Part shown: piece by piece, positions 45,239 through 53,385 of the stretch | Layout of the letters: each line of letters opens with the position of its first letter | How positions within the stretch are numbered: the stretch's first letter is position 1 | From: Allostella vacuolata | GTDB taxonomy: Bacteria; Pseudomonadota; Alphaproteobacteria; ATCC43930; Allostellaceae | Reading direction: 5' to 3' | Assembly (NCBI GenBank): GCA_006739055.1 | Contig: AP019702.1 | Coordinates: 2,753,388-2,817,387, forward strand | Length of the DNA: 64,000 nt | Position numbers and translations under genes: made by a program | Notes under the pieces: model-generated | Database searches by the model: none | What the model was told of the DNA's origin: nothing | Seen by the model: the letters and a program-made list of their open reading frames with translations, nothing else

Positions 45239-46875
45239 CGCAGGAGAGCAGCGAGACCATCCTCAACGTCGACGACAACGAAGCGGCGCGCTATGCGCGC
45301 AGCCGCGTGCTGCGGCGCGCCGGCTACGAGGTGGCCGAGGCTGCGTCCGGCGAGGCCGCATGGGCGCTGATCCGGGCCGCACCGCCCCATCTGGTGGTCC
45401 TGGATGTCCAGATGCCGGACGTCAGCGGGCTCGAGATCTGCCGCCGCATCAAGGAGCATTATCCGTCGGTGTTCGTCCTGCAGACCTCGGCCTCGTTCGT
45501 GACCCGGGCCGACCGGGTGCGCGGCCTGGACGCGGGCGCCGATTCGTATCTCATCGAGCCGGTCGAGCCCGAGGAACTGGTCGCCTCGGTGCGCGCGCTG
45601 ATGCGCCTGCGCCGCGCCGAGGAGGCGCTTCGGTCCCTCAACGACGGGCTGGAGGATCGCGTCGCCCGGCGCACGCAGGAGCTGGCCGACGCCAACGCGC
45701 GGTTGCTGGTCGAAATCGGGGATCGCGAGCGGGTCGAGGCGCAGCTGCGCCAGTCGCAGAAGATCGAGGCGCTGGGCCAGCTTACCGGCGGCATCGCGCA
45801 TGACTTCAACAACCTCCTGACGGTGATCCTGGGCGGCGTCGAGATGGTTCGCGAACGGGTCAAGGATGCCCGCGCGCAGCGGCTGCTCGCCAACGTGGCC
45901 CAGGCGGGGCACCAGGCGGCGCGGCTGACCGCGCAGCTCCTGTCCTTTGCCAGGCGCCAGCACTTCATCCGGCGCAAGCTGTCGCTGCCGCGCATCCTGC
46001 GGCGGCTGGAAGACTTCCTGCAGCAGACGATCGGCCCGCTGCATCCGATCGGCATCGATCTGCCGGACGAGGACTGGTTCGTCTTCACCGACCGCAGCCA
46101 GCTCGAGGCGCTGATTCTCAACCTCGTCATCAACGCCAGGGACGCCATGGCCAAGGGCGGGCCGATCCGGCTCGGCGTGGAGAACCTGCCGGCCGCGGCG
46201 CCGCGACCGGTCGCCGTCGCGGGGGACCTCGTCGTGCTGTCGGTCAGCGACTGCGGCACCGGGATGACGGAGGAGGTGAGGTCGAAGGCGTTCGATCCGT
46301 TCTTCACCACCAAGCAGGTCGGCCGCGGCACCGGGCTCGGCCTCAGCATGGTGCATGGCGTGGCGCGGCAGTCGGGCGGCGACGTGGCGATCGAGAGCGC
46401 GCCCGGCCGGGGCACGACCGTGTGCGTCTACCTGCCGCGTGTCGACGCAGCGGAGGCGGAACTCCAGCCGGAGGGCGATGGGGTCGATTCGCCCGACACG
46501 GGCATCCATGGCCAGCCTGTCCGGGTCCTGCTGGTCGAGGACAATCCCGCGGTGCGGGAATACACGCGTGCCGTGCTGACCGGCGACGGCCACACCGTCA
46601 TCGCCTTTGCGGACGGGCCCGCAGCGCTGGCGTCGGTCGATGACGGGACGGCATATGACCTGGCGATCGTCGACTACGCGATGCCGGAGATGACCGGGCA
46701 GGAGGTCTCGCGGCAGCTGCGGCTGCGGCATCCCGACCGGCCGGTGATGGTGATGACGGGCTTCGCGGAGACCGGCATCCTGGACCAGCTGTCGCGCGAC
46801 CACGTGGTGCTGAAGAAGCCCTACAGCCTGATGGAGATTCGCGCGGCGATCGCCGCCGCCCGACCGCGTCGCTGA
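45235..46875 (+). CDS. Receiver-histidine kinase-receiver hybrid protein
   Basis: A 546-residue soluble protein with domain order REC, coiled coil, HisKA, HATPase, REC. The first receiver has Asp in LVVLDVQMPDVSG. The phospho-His lies in GGIAHDFNNLLTVILGG, of the type seen in PAS-linked CckA-like kinases. HATPase boxes are NLVINARDAM, DCGTGMTEE and GTGLGLSMVHG. The last receiver has Asp in LAIVDYAMPEMTG. It can take phosphate from the preceding kinase and pass it on. No output domain is present, so the final regulator must lie elsewhere. ATGA overlap joins it to the previous gene. Confidence 0.93.
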   Translation: MTQESSETILNVDDNEAARYARSRVLRRAGYEVAEAASGEAAWALIRAAPPHLVVLDVQMPDVSGLEICRRIKEHYPSVFVLQTSASFVTRADRVRGLDAGADSYLIEPVEPEELVASVRALMRLRRAEEALRSLNDGLEDRVARRTQELADANARLLVEIGDRERVEAQLRQSQKIEALGQLTGGIAHDFNNLLTVILGGVEMVRERVKDARAQRLLANVAQAGHQAARLTAQLLSFARRQHFIRRKLSLPRILRRLEDFLQQTIGPLHPIGIDLPDEDWFVFTDRSQLEALILNLVINARDAMAKGGPIRLGVENLPAAAPRPVAVAGDLVVLSVSDCGTGMTEEVRSKAFDPFFTTKQVGRGTGLGLSMVHGVARQSGGDVAIESAPGRGTTVCVYLPRVDAAEAELQPEGDGVDSPDTGIHGQPVRVLLVEDNPAVREYTRAVLTGDGHTVIAFADGPAALASVDDGTAYDLAIVDYAMPEMTGQEVSRQLRLRHPDRPVMVMTGFAETGILDQLSRDHVVLKKPYSLMEIRAAIAAARPRR

Positions 46876-46885
46876 TCGCCTCGCG

Positions 46886-46902
46886 CCCGGCGGCCGGCCG
46901 GG
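46886..46902. terminator. GC-rich hairpin between convergent genes
   Basis: CCCGGC, five-base loop, GCCGGG, directly between the kinase stop at 46875 and the dctM stop at 46903. It could act as a bidirectional terminator; there is no U-tract. Confidence 0.4.
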
Positions 46903-48189
46903 TCAGTGCCGGCCGACCAGCCGGGGCAGGAAGGTGCTGATCTCGGGCACCAGCGTCAGCGCCAGCAGGACCAGGATCTGCAGGGCGAGCATCGGCATCA
47001 GGGCCCGCGACAGGGCCGACATCGGCACCCGGGCAACCAGCGAGACGATGAAGAGCAGCCCGCCGACCGGCGGCGTGATCAGCCCCATGGTCAGGTTGAC
47101 GATGACGATGATGGCGAACTGCACCGGATCGATGCCGAGCGCGGCTGCCATCGGCGCCAGGATCGGCACCAGCACCATGACGCCCGGCAGGGGCTCGATG
47201 AAGATCCCGAACAGCAGCAGCAGGACGTTGACGCCGATCAGGAAGGCGATCGGGGACAGCTCCAGCGTACCGATCCACGACGCCAGCGCCTGCGGCACCT
47301 GGGCGTAGGTCAGGACCCAGGCGAAGGCCGACGACATGGCGACGATCAGGAGCACGGATGCCGTCAGCAGGGCCGAGCGGGTCAGGATGCCGGGCAGCAT
47401 GCCCCAGGCGAGCGTCCCGTAGACGAAGCGGCCGACGAGGAGGGCATAGACCACCGCCACCACCGACGCCTCGGTCGGGGTGAAGGCGCCGCTGTGGATG
47501 CCGCCGACGATGACGACCGGCAGGAACAGTGCCGGCAGGGCGCGCCAGGTGGTCGTCACGATCTCGGCCAGGGTCGGCGGGCCGCCCTCGCCGCGGTAGT
47601 TGTGCCGTCGGCTGATCCAGGCATTGTAGGCCAGCAGCACGCCCGAGATCATCAGCCCGGGGATGACACCGGCCCAGAACAGCGCCAGCACCGACACCCG
47701 CTGGTCCTGCAGGGCGTAGATGATCATGATGATCGAGGGCGGGATGATCGGGCCGACGATCGAGGCCGAGGCGGTGAGGGCGGCGGCATAGGCCGGCGGA
47801 TAGCCCGACTGCCGCATCATGCGGATCAGGATCGCCCCCGGGCCGGCCGCATCGGCCAGCGCCGAGCCGCTGATGCCGGAGAAGAAGGTGATCGTCAGGA
47901 CGTTGGTGTGGCCGAGCCCGCCGCGCCGATGCCCGACGAACATCGCGGCGAAGCGCAGCAGCACATGCGCCAGCGCACCGCCCGTCATCAGCTCGGCGGC
48001 CAGCAGGAAGAACGGGATCGCCATCAGCGGGAAGCTGTCGATGCCGGTGAACAGCTTCTGCACCAGCGAGATGTAGGGCAGGCCCTGGATCGACATGGCG
48101 GCGAAGGTGGCGCCGCCGATCGCGAACGCGACCGGGACGCCCAGCGCCAGCAGCAGCACCAGGCTGCCGAACAGGGTGGCGGTGATCAT
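46903..48189 (-). CDS. dctM: TRAP transporter large permease, DctM/SiaM type
   Basis: A 428-residue membrane protein with 12 or so hydrophobic helices. Family motifs are GTFSG-like ITFFSGISGSALADAAGPGA and IVGPIIPPSIIMIIYA in the N-terminal half and NLTMGLITPPVGG in the C-terminal half. It couples uptake of an organic acid to the sodium gradient, taking substrate from DctP. Its ATG overlaps the dctQ stop by four bases. The next upstream genes encode the small permease and the binding protein. Confidence 0.95.
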   Translation of the reverse strand: MITATLFGSLVLLLALGVPVAFAIGGATFAAMSIQGLPYISLVQKLFTGIDSFPLMAIPFFLLAAELMTGGALAHVLLRFAAMFVGHRRGGLGHTNVLTITFFSGISGSALADAAGPGAILIRMMRQSGYPPAYAAALTASASIVGPIIPPSIIMIIYALQDQRVSVLALFWAGVIPGLMISGVLLAYNAWISRRHNYRGEGGPPTLAEIVTTTWRALPALFLPVVIVGGIHSGAFTPTEASVVAVVYALLVGRFVYGTLAWGMLPGILTRSALLTASVLLIVAMSSAFAWVLTYAQVPQALASWIGTLELSPIAFLIGVNVLLLLFGIFIEPLPGVMVLVPILAPMAAALGIDPVQFAIIVIVNLTMGLITPPVGGLLFIVSLVARVPMSALSRALMPMLALQILVLLALTLVPEISTFLPRLVGRH

Positions 48190-48701
48190 AGCGAGCCCGC
48201 CTCGTTGCCGTGCATCTCGTCGCTCTGCTCGAACCGGCGTTCCTTGACGAAGCCGGTGGCCACCGCCAGCAGGTGCCAGACGGCGAGCGCGCCGCCGACC
48301 GGGATCGCGGCGGCGACCCAGCCGAACGGGATCTCCAGCACGGGCGTCGTCTGGACCATGGTGCGCTGGGCGAAGCGCCAGCCGACCCACACCAGGAACA
48401 GGCAGAACGCCAGGACGACCGCGACGATCGCCAGCCGCACGAGCCGGGCCGCGGCCGGCGACACGGCATCCTGGAGGTTGTCGATGGCGACATGACCGCC
48501 GACCCGCAGCACCGGGCCGATGCCGAGCAGGGTCATCCAGATCATCAGGTAGCGCGCCACCTCCTCGGCCCAGACGATCGACTCCGAGGTGAGGTAGCGC
48601 AGCATGACGTTGACGAAGACGATGGCCGACATGGCCGCCAGCGCGGCGATCATCGCCACCCGGTTGGCGCCGAGCACTACGCGGTCGATGGTGGCAAACA
48701 T
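48186..48701 (-). CDS. dctQ: TRAP transporter small permease, DctQ type
   Basis: A 171-residue membrane protein with four hydrophobic helices. The segment SESIVWAEEVARYLMIWMTL is the typical DctQ motif around helix two. It pairs with DctM in the inner membrane. The gene sits between dctP, 84 bases upstream, and dctM, which it overlaps. Confidence 0.93.
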   Translation of the reverse strand: MFATIDRVVLGANRVAMIAALAAMSAIVFVNVMLRYLTSESIVWAEEVARYLMIWMTLLGIGPVLRVGGHVAIDNLQDAVSPAAARLVRLAIVAVVLAFCLFLVWVGWRFAQRTMVQTTPVLEIPFGWVAAAIPVGGALAVWHLLAVATGFVKERRFEQSDEMHGNEAGSL

Positions 48702-48785
48702 GGGGGCGGCCCGATATCGAGGATGGCGGAGACGAGGGGACCGGCCGGATGGACCCGGCCGGTCCGCGCTTCTGCGAGCGCCGCC

Positions 48786-49763
48786 CTACTTGTAGTTGCG
48801 GATGCGGTCGATGCGCTCCTGGCCGAAGCGCTTGGCGTACTCGGCATAGGCCGGGGCCAGCACGGTCTGGAACTTCGCGGTGTCGACGCTGGTGACGACC
48901 TGCATGCCCTGGCCCTTCAGGGTCTCGACGCCCTTGGTCTCGACCTCGTCGACGAAGCGGCGCATGGCGGCGGCCGCGGCCTTGCCCGCCGCCTTGAAGG
49001 CGGCCTTGTCGGCGTCGTTGAGTCCGTCCCAGCGCTGCTTGGAGAAGATCACCAGGGCGGGCGAGAAGACATGCCGGGTCAGGGTCAGATGCTTCTGCAC
49101 CTCGGACATCTTGGCGCTGACGATCACCGAGATCGGGTTCTCCTGGCCGTCGATGGTGCCCTGCTGCAGGCCCTGGATGACCTCCGGCCAGGCCATCGGC
49201 GTCGGGTTGGCGCCCAGCGTGCGGAAGGCCAGCATGTGCACCTGGTTCTCCATGGTGCGCACCTTGAGGCCCTTCATGTCCTCCGGCGCGGCGATCGCCC
49301 GCTTGCCGTTGGTCAGGTGGCGGAAGCCCTGCTCGCCCCAGGCCAGCGCGATCAGGCCCTTGGGCGGGAACTTGGCCAGCAGTTCCTCGCCGATCGGCCC
49401 GTCGAGCACGGCGCGGGCGTGGGCGGTGTCGCGGAAGAGGAAGGGGATGTCGGTGACCGCCACGTCCGGCACGAAGTTCGACACCGGCCCGCTGGACGTG
49501 AGCACGGCATCGAGGGTGCCGAGCTGGACGCTTTCGATCATCTCGCGCTCGCCGCCGAGCGCGCTGGCCGGGAACTGCTCGACCTTGTAGCGGCCCCCGG
49601 TCGTCTTCGCGAGTTCGGCCGCGAAGGCGTCGGCGCCGGCGCCGTAGTGCGAGGCGTTGGGCAGCGGGTAGCCGACCTTGATCGCCGTCTGCGCCGAAGC
49701 GACCGACGCGGATGCGAGGACGCCGGCAAGCGCGGCCAGGCCGAGGTAGCGGGTAATCTTCAC
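48786..49763 (-). CDS. dctP: TRAP transporter periplasmic binding protein, DctP type
   Basis: A 325-residue binding protein with a Sec signal (YLGLAALAGVLASASVASAQ). The family core VRTMENQVHMLAFRTLGANP contains the Arg that grips the substrate carboxylate, followed by PMAWPEVIQGLQQGTIDGQE. It binds an organic acid and delivers it to DctQM. The start is a GTG at 49763 with GGAGG six bases upstream. The SDR gene upstream on the same strand may oxidise the imported compound. Confidence 0.94.
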   Translation of the reverse strand: MKITRYLGLAALAGVLASASVASAQTAIKVGYPLPNASHYGAGADAFAAELAKTTGGRYKVEQFPASALGGEREMIESVQLGTLDAVLTSSGPVSNFVPDVAVTDIPFLFRDTAHARAVLDGPIGEELLAKFPPKGLIALAWGEQGFRHLTNGKRAIAAPEDMKGLKVRTMENQVHMLAFRTLGANPTPMAWPEVIQGLQQGTIDGQENPISVIVSAKMSEVQKHLTLTRHVFSPALVIFSKQRWDGLNDADKAAFKAAGKAAAAAMRRFVDEVETKGVETLKGQGMQVVTSVDTAKFQTVLAPAYAEYAKRFGQERIDRIRNYK

Positions 49764-49867
49764 CAGGTTCCTCCCGAAAGCGTTTATCGCCGCACTCTAG
49801 GGCCAGCGCCGGAGGATCGGAAGGGGCGGGTTGGCGGAGGGGCGGGTTGGGCCGCCCCGATCTCCAC

Positions 49868-50656
49868 CTATGCGGGCGGGCTGCCGCTGCGGGCGGCGGC
49901 CCCGCCGTCGACGGCATAGACCACGCCGCTCAGGTAGGAGGCGCGGGCCGAGCCCAGGAAGACGACGAGGTCGGCGACCTCGCGCGGCTCGGCCGGGCGG
50001 CCCATCGGCAGGTGCCGGAAGTATTCGCGCCAGCGCTCGGGGTCGCCGTGGTCGGCCTCGGCGCGGGTGCGCATGAGCTGGACGATGCGGTCGGTCATCA
50101 CCGCGCCGGGGTTGACCGCCAGCACCCGCACGCCGTGCTCCAGGCTGTAGCTGCCGAGCGCCCGGGTGAAGGCCATCAGCCCGGCATTGCCGGTGCTGCC
50201 GGCGATGTAGCCATAGTCGAAGCGCTCGCCCGCCAGCCCGATGACGTTGACGATGACGCCCGAGCGCCGGGCCTTCATGCGCCCGTGGAAGGCGCGGCAG
50301 ATGTTGACGTAGCCGAACACCTTGAGGTCCCAGGCGGCCCGCCAGCGGGCCTCGTCGACCGCATCCAGGCTGCCGCCCGGGATGGCGCCGGCATTGTTGA
50401 CGAGGATGTCCGCATCCCCGCATGCCTCGGCCAGCGCCTCGGCCGAGCCGGCGGCGGCCAGGTCGATCGCGTGCGTCGCGACCGACACCTGGCGGCGGGC
50501 CCGGATGGCATCGGCCGCCCGCTCCAGGGCGTCGGCGCTGCGTGCCACCAGGTGCAGGTTGCACCCTTCGGCCGCGAAGCCTTCGGCCACCGCCAGCCCG
50601 ATCCCCTTGCTGGCGCCGGTCACCGCCACCGTCCGCCCGGCCAGTTCCAGATCCAT
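49868..50656 (-). CDS. SDR-family protein with an altered catalytic motif
   Basis: A 262-residue Rossmann protein. The cofactor loop VTGASKGIGLAVAEG, NNAGAIPGG and the C-terminal YLSGVVYAVDGGAA are normal. Where classical SDRs have YxxxK followed by the long helix, this one reads AGSTGNAGLMAFTRALG, with no Tyr or Lys in register; a nearby Tyr pair (DYGYIAG) is the closest. It may use different residues or have lost dehydrogenase activity. It starts at ATG 50656 with GGGAGGGG upstream and heads the TRAP transporter operon, divergent from a GntR gene. Confidence 0.88.
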   Translation of the reverse strand: MDLELAGRTVAVTGASKGIGLAVAEGFAAEGCNLHLVARSADALERAADAIRARRQVSVATHAIDLAAAGSAEALAEACGDADILVNNAGAIPGGSLDAVDEARWRAAWDLKVFGYVNICRAFHGRMKARRSGVIVNVIGLAGERFDYGYIAGSTGNAGLMAFTRALGSYSLEHGVRVLAVNPGAVMTDRIVQLMRTRAEADHGDPERWREYFRHLPMGRPAEPREVADLVVFLGSARASYLSGVVYAVDGGAAARSGSPPA

Positions 50657-50724
50657 CTTGCCCCTCCCGCGTGAAGTCTTCGCGGCCGGCAGCGGCAAAC
50701 CATTCGCCTTTCGCCGCGCCTGCC

Positions 50725-50730
50725 TATAAT
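50725..50730 (+). promoter_or_regulatory. Candidate -10 element of the GntR gene
   Basis: A perfect TATAAT stands out in this GC-rich context, 28 bases upstream of the ATG at 50759. The -35 region about 17 bases further up (ATTCGC) is a poor match, so the promoter may need an activator or be extended. Confidence 0.4.
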
Positions 50731-50758
50731 TTTGGCAAGCAATCGCCATCGGACTCGC

Positions 50759-51484
50759 ATGCCCGACCACACTCTACTGCCCGACGCGCGACCCGCGGAG
50801 GACAACGCCACGCTGGAAGAACAGATCGCCCGCGAGATCGAGGAGGACATCATCTTCGGGCGCCTGGAGCCGGGCGCGCGCCTGCGCGAGGAACATCTGC
50901 ACCACCGCTTCGGCGGGTCGCGCCACTTCGTGCGCCAGGCGCTGGTGCGGCTGGAGCGGGCCGGGATCGTCCTGCGCGAGCGCAACAAGGGTGCGGCCGT
51001 GCGCAGCTTCACGGCCGAGGAGGTGCTGCAGATCTACGAGGTGCGCGAGATGCTGCAGCGGCAGGCCGCATTGCGCATCCCGCTGCCGGCCCATCCCGAG
51101 GACATCGCCCGGCTCGCCGCCATCCATGCCGACTACGAGCGCTGCGCCGACACGGGCGACCTGCGCGGGGTCCACGAGGCCAACGACCGCTTCCACACCA
51201 CGCTGTTCGGCCTGTGCGGCAACGAATACCTGCTGGGCCTGGTCAAGCAGTACATGGACCTGACCTACGCCATCCGCGCCAAGACCCTGGCCGAGCCGGA
51301 GCAGCTCAAGGTCTCCCGCGCCCACCATGCCCTGATGATCGAATACCTGGCCGGCAGCGACGCCTGGGCCCTGGCCGAGCTCTGCGTCCACCATGTCCGG
51401 CCCAGCAAGGACGCCTACCTGCAGCGCATCGCCGCCCGCGACGGCAGCCCCGGCCGGACCCGGCGGCGAGCCCGGCGGGACTGA
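50759..51484 (+). CDS. GntR-family transcriptional regulator, FCD type
   Basis: A 241-residue regulator with a winged-helix N-domain (QIAREIEEDIIFGRLEPGAR, then LREEHLHHRFGGSRHFVRQA) and an FCD effector domain with EVREMLQRQAALRI, ANDRFHTTLFGL and SRAHHALMIEYLAG. It is divergent from the SDR-TRAP operon, so control of that uptake operon by the transported acid is the natural reading. The C-terminal tail is strongly basic (RTRRRARRD). I chose ATG 50759 over an in-frame TTG at 50732. Confidence 0.92.
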   Translation: MPDHTLLPDARPAEDNATLEEQIAREIEEDIIFGRLEPGARLREEHLHHRFGGSRHFVRQALVRLERAGIVLRERNKGAAVRSFTAEEVLQIYEVREMLQRQAALRIPLPAHPEDIARLAAIHADYERCADTGDLRGVHEANDRFHTTLFGLCGNEYLLGLVKQYMDLTYAIRAKTLAEPEQLKVSRAHHALMIEYLAGSDAWALAELCVHHVRPSKDAYLQRIAARDGSPGRTRRRARRD

Positions 51485-51520
51485 GGGCCCGCCCAGACCT
51501 GGCGCCTATTGCGATCTCGG

Positions 51521-52417
51521 CTATTGCGATATTGGGCGGGGACGCAGGCGGCGCCACGCCCCGGGCCCCATGCCCGTCGCGCGCCGGAACATCCGGGTGA
51601 AATGGCTCTGGTCGGCAAAGCCGCAGCGGAGCGCGATCTCCGCCAGCGGCTGGTCGGGGTCGCGCAGCAGGTCCCGGGCGCGCTCGATCCGGCAGGACTG
51701 GAGCCACGCGTGCGGGGTCTCCCCGGTCGCTTTGCGGAATGCCCGGGAGAAGTACGAGGGCGACAGGCCGCAGGCCTCGGCGACCTCGAGCAGCGAGACT
51801 TCCTTGGCCAGGTTCGCGGCCAGCATCTCCCGGGCGCGCTTCACCTGCCAGGGTGCCAGGCCGCCGCGCCGGATCGAGCCGGCCCGCATGCCGCCATAGG
51901 TAGCGGCGATGTGGGTGGCCACGGCCAGGACCAGATGGTCGACGAACGGCTTGCTCGCCCGGCCGGGTTTGTCCAGGACATCCACCAGGATGGGGTGGAG
52001 GCGCTGCATCGTCGCGTCGCCGGGCTGCCATACCTGTTCCGCGCCGAGTTCGTCGATCGGCGGCGCCCCCGCATCCTCGGCCAGGTCGTCGAGGGCGGCG
52101 CGCGGCAGGTGGACGTGCAGGCTGTCGACGGGGTTGGCGAGCACGGCGGCCGTTTCCCGGCGCAGGTCGCGGATTCCCAGGCTCCCGGCGGCGGCGGCCG
52201 GCATGTCGAGCGGTCTTCCACCGCGCCAGTATTCGTGTGCGGGCTGTTCGCGCAGCTGAAAGATCAGCAGGTGTGCGTCCTGTCCCGGGGCACCGACCAG
52301 GGTTCCGCCCGAATTGTCGGAGCGGTGGCGGAAGATGCCGATCGTCGACCGGCGCGTCGGGACCGATACGGGGCATCGCGCGCCCGTCGATCCATCATAC
52401 AGCATCTGCCGATTCAT
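51521..52417 (-). CDS. AraC-family transcriptional regulator
   Basis: A 298-residue regulator. The C-terminal DNA-binding domain has two helix-turn-helices: EVSLLEVAEACGLSPSYFSR and LAEIALRCGFADQSHFTRMF, followed by the family's P-G-x-WRR end. The N-terminal ~190 residues are an uncharacterised effector domain with YWRGGRPLDMP. It starts at ATG 52417 and is divergent from the isochorismatase-fold gene at 52716, its most likely target. Confidence 0.92.
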   Translation of the reverse strand: MNRQMLYDGSTGARCPVSVPTRRSTIGIFRHRSDNSGGTLVGAPGQDAHLLIFQLREQPAHEYWRGGRPLDMPAAAAGSLGIRDLRRETAAVLANPVDSLHVHLPRAALDDLAEDAGAPPIDELGAEQVWQPGDATMQRLHPILVDVLDKPGRASKPFVDHLVLAVATHIAATYGGMRAGSIRRGGLAPWQVKRAREMLAANLAKEVSLLEVAEACGLSPSYFSRAFRKATGETPHAWLQSCRIERARDLLRDPDQPLAEIALRCGFADQSHFTRMFRRATGMGPGAWRRLRPRPISQ

Positions 52418-52715
52418 GCCCCGAGCCCGGCTCCTTTCCTGGTTGATATTCCAGCGCCCGGGCTCGCGCGGCCGTCATCCCTGGCCGTCACTCTCCCTGG
52501 CTGTCGGCGCTGAGGTGGTGCTGCGAGGGGATGCAGGCAAGGCGTGCAGCGGGCGCGACTGCCGCGGCGGTTTCCGGCAATGGCGGGCGGATTCGATCAA
52601 TCGGCGTACGGGCCGATCCGGGTACCTGGGGGCCCAGCGGCGGTTCGCCCAATCCGGCGCCGCAATGTCGGAGCGGCGAGCCTGCCAGGATCAACCGATC
52701 GAAGGAGTTTCGGAA
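52418..52715. other. Divergent intergenic region between araC-type and isochorismatase-fold genes
   Basis: A 298-base gap. Only the GAAGGAG ribosome site for the downstream gene at its right end is clear. It presumably holds the AraC-type binding sites, but I found no convincing direct repeats by eye. Confidence 0.5.
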
Positions 52716-53354
52716 ATGACCGCCAAGAACGGCATCGGCGCGCTGCTGCGCCCCGAGGACAGCGTGCTCGTCCTGATCGACCACCAGCCCTACCAGTTCG
52801 CCAACCTGCACAGCCATGAGCCGACCATGGTCGTCAACAACGTGGTCGGCCTGGCCAAGGGGGCGAAGGCGTTCGGCGTCCCGGTGATCCTGACGACCGT
52901 CCTGGAGGAGCGCGGCGGCTACATCATCAAGGGGCTTCAGGACGCCTTTCCCGAGCAGAAGCCGATCGACCGCACGACCATCAACACCTGGGAGGATCGC
53001 CGCGTCGTCGAGGCGGTGGAGAAGACCGGCCGCCGGCAGCTCATCCTGGCCGCGCTGTGGACCGAGATCTGCCTGGCGATGCCGACGATCCATGCCCTGG
53101 AAGAAGACTATGACGTGTTCATCGTGACGGACGCCTCGGGCGGGGTCTCGGCCGAGGCGCACGACATGGCCGTGCGCCGCATGACCGCGGCGGGTGCCGT
53201 GCCCATGACCTGGATGGCGGTGCTGGCCGAATGGCAGCGCGACTGGGCTCGCGAGGGCACGGCCACCGCCCTGACCGAGGTGCTGGCCGACCATGGCGGC
53301 GCCAGCGCGGTCGCCTTCGCCTGGGAGATGCAGCTGCTGGCCAAGCGGGCCTGA
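52716..53354 (+). CDS. Isochorismatase-fold hydrolase, YcaC-like
   Basis: A 212-residue cysteine hydrolase. The triad candidates are Asp in VLVLIDHQPYQFA, a central basic residue, and Cys in LWTEICLAMPTIHAL, in the pattern of YcaC-type proteins. The C-terminal EAHDMAVRRMTAAGAVPMTW is typical of that branch. Substrates of YcaC homologues are poorly defined; amide hydrolysis is likely. The ATG at 52716 follows GAAGGAG. It is divergent from an AraC regulator and convergent with the Gfo/Idh gene. Confidence 0.9.
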   Translation: MTAKNGIGALLRPEDSVLVLIDHQPYQFANLHSHEPTMVVNNVVGLAKGAKAFGVPVILTTVLEERGGYIIKGLQDAFPEQKPIDRTTINTWEDRRVVEAVEKTGRRQLILAALWTEICLAMPTIHALEEDYDVFIVTDASGGVSAEAHDMAVRRMTAAGAVPMTWMAVLAEWQRDWAREGTATALTEVLADHGGASAVAFAWEMQLLAKRA

Positions 53355-53361
53355 ATCGACG

Positions 53362-53385
53362 GCGCCTACCCGATCGCGTAGGCGC
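53362..53385. terminator. Hairpin between convergent genes
   Basis: GCGCCTAC, eight-base loop, GTAGGCGC, overlapping the stop of the Gfo/Idh gene and lying eight bases past the isochorismatase-fold stop. It is a candidate bidirectional terminator without a U-tract. Confidence 0.4.
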
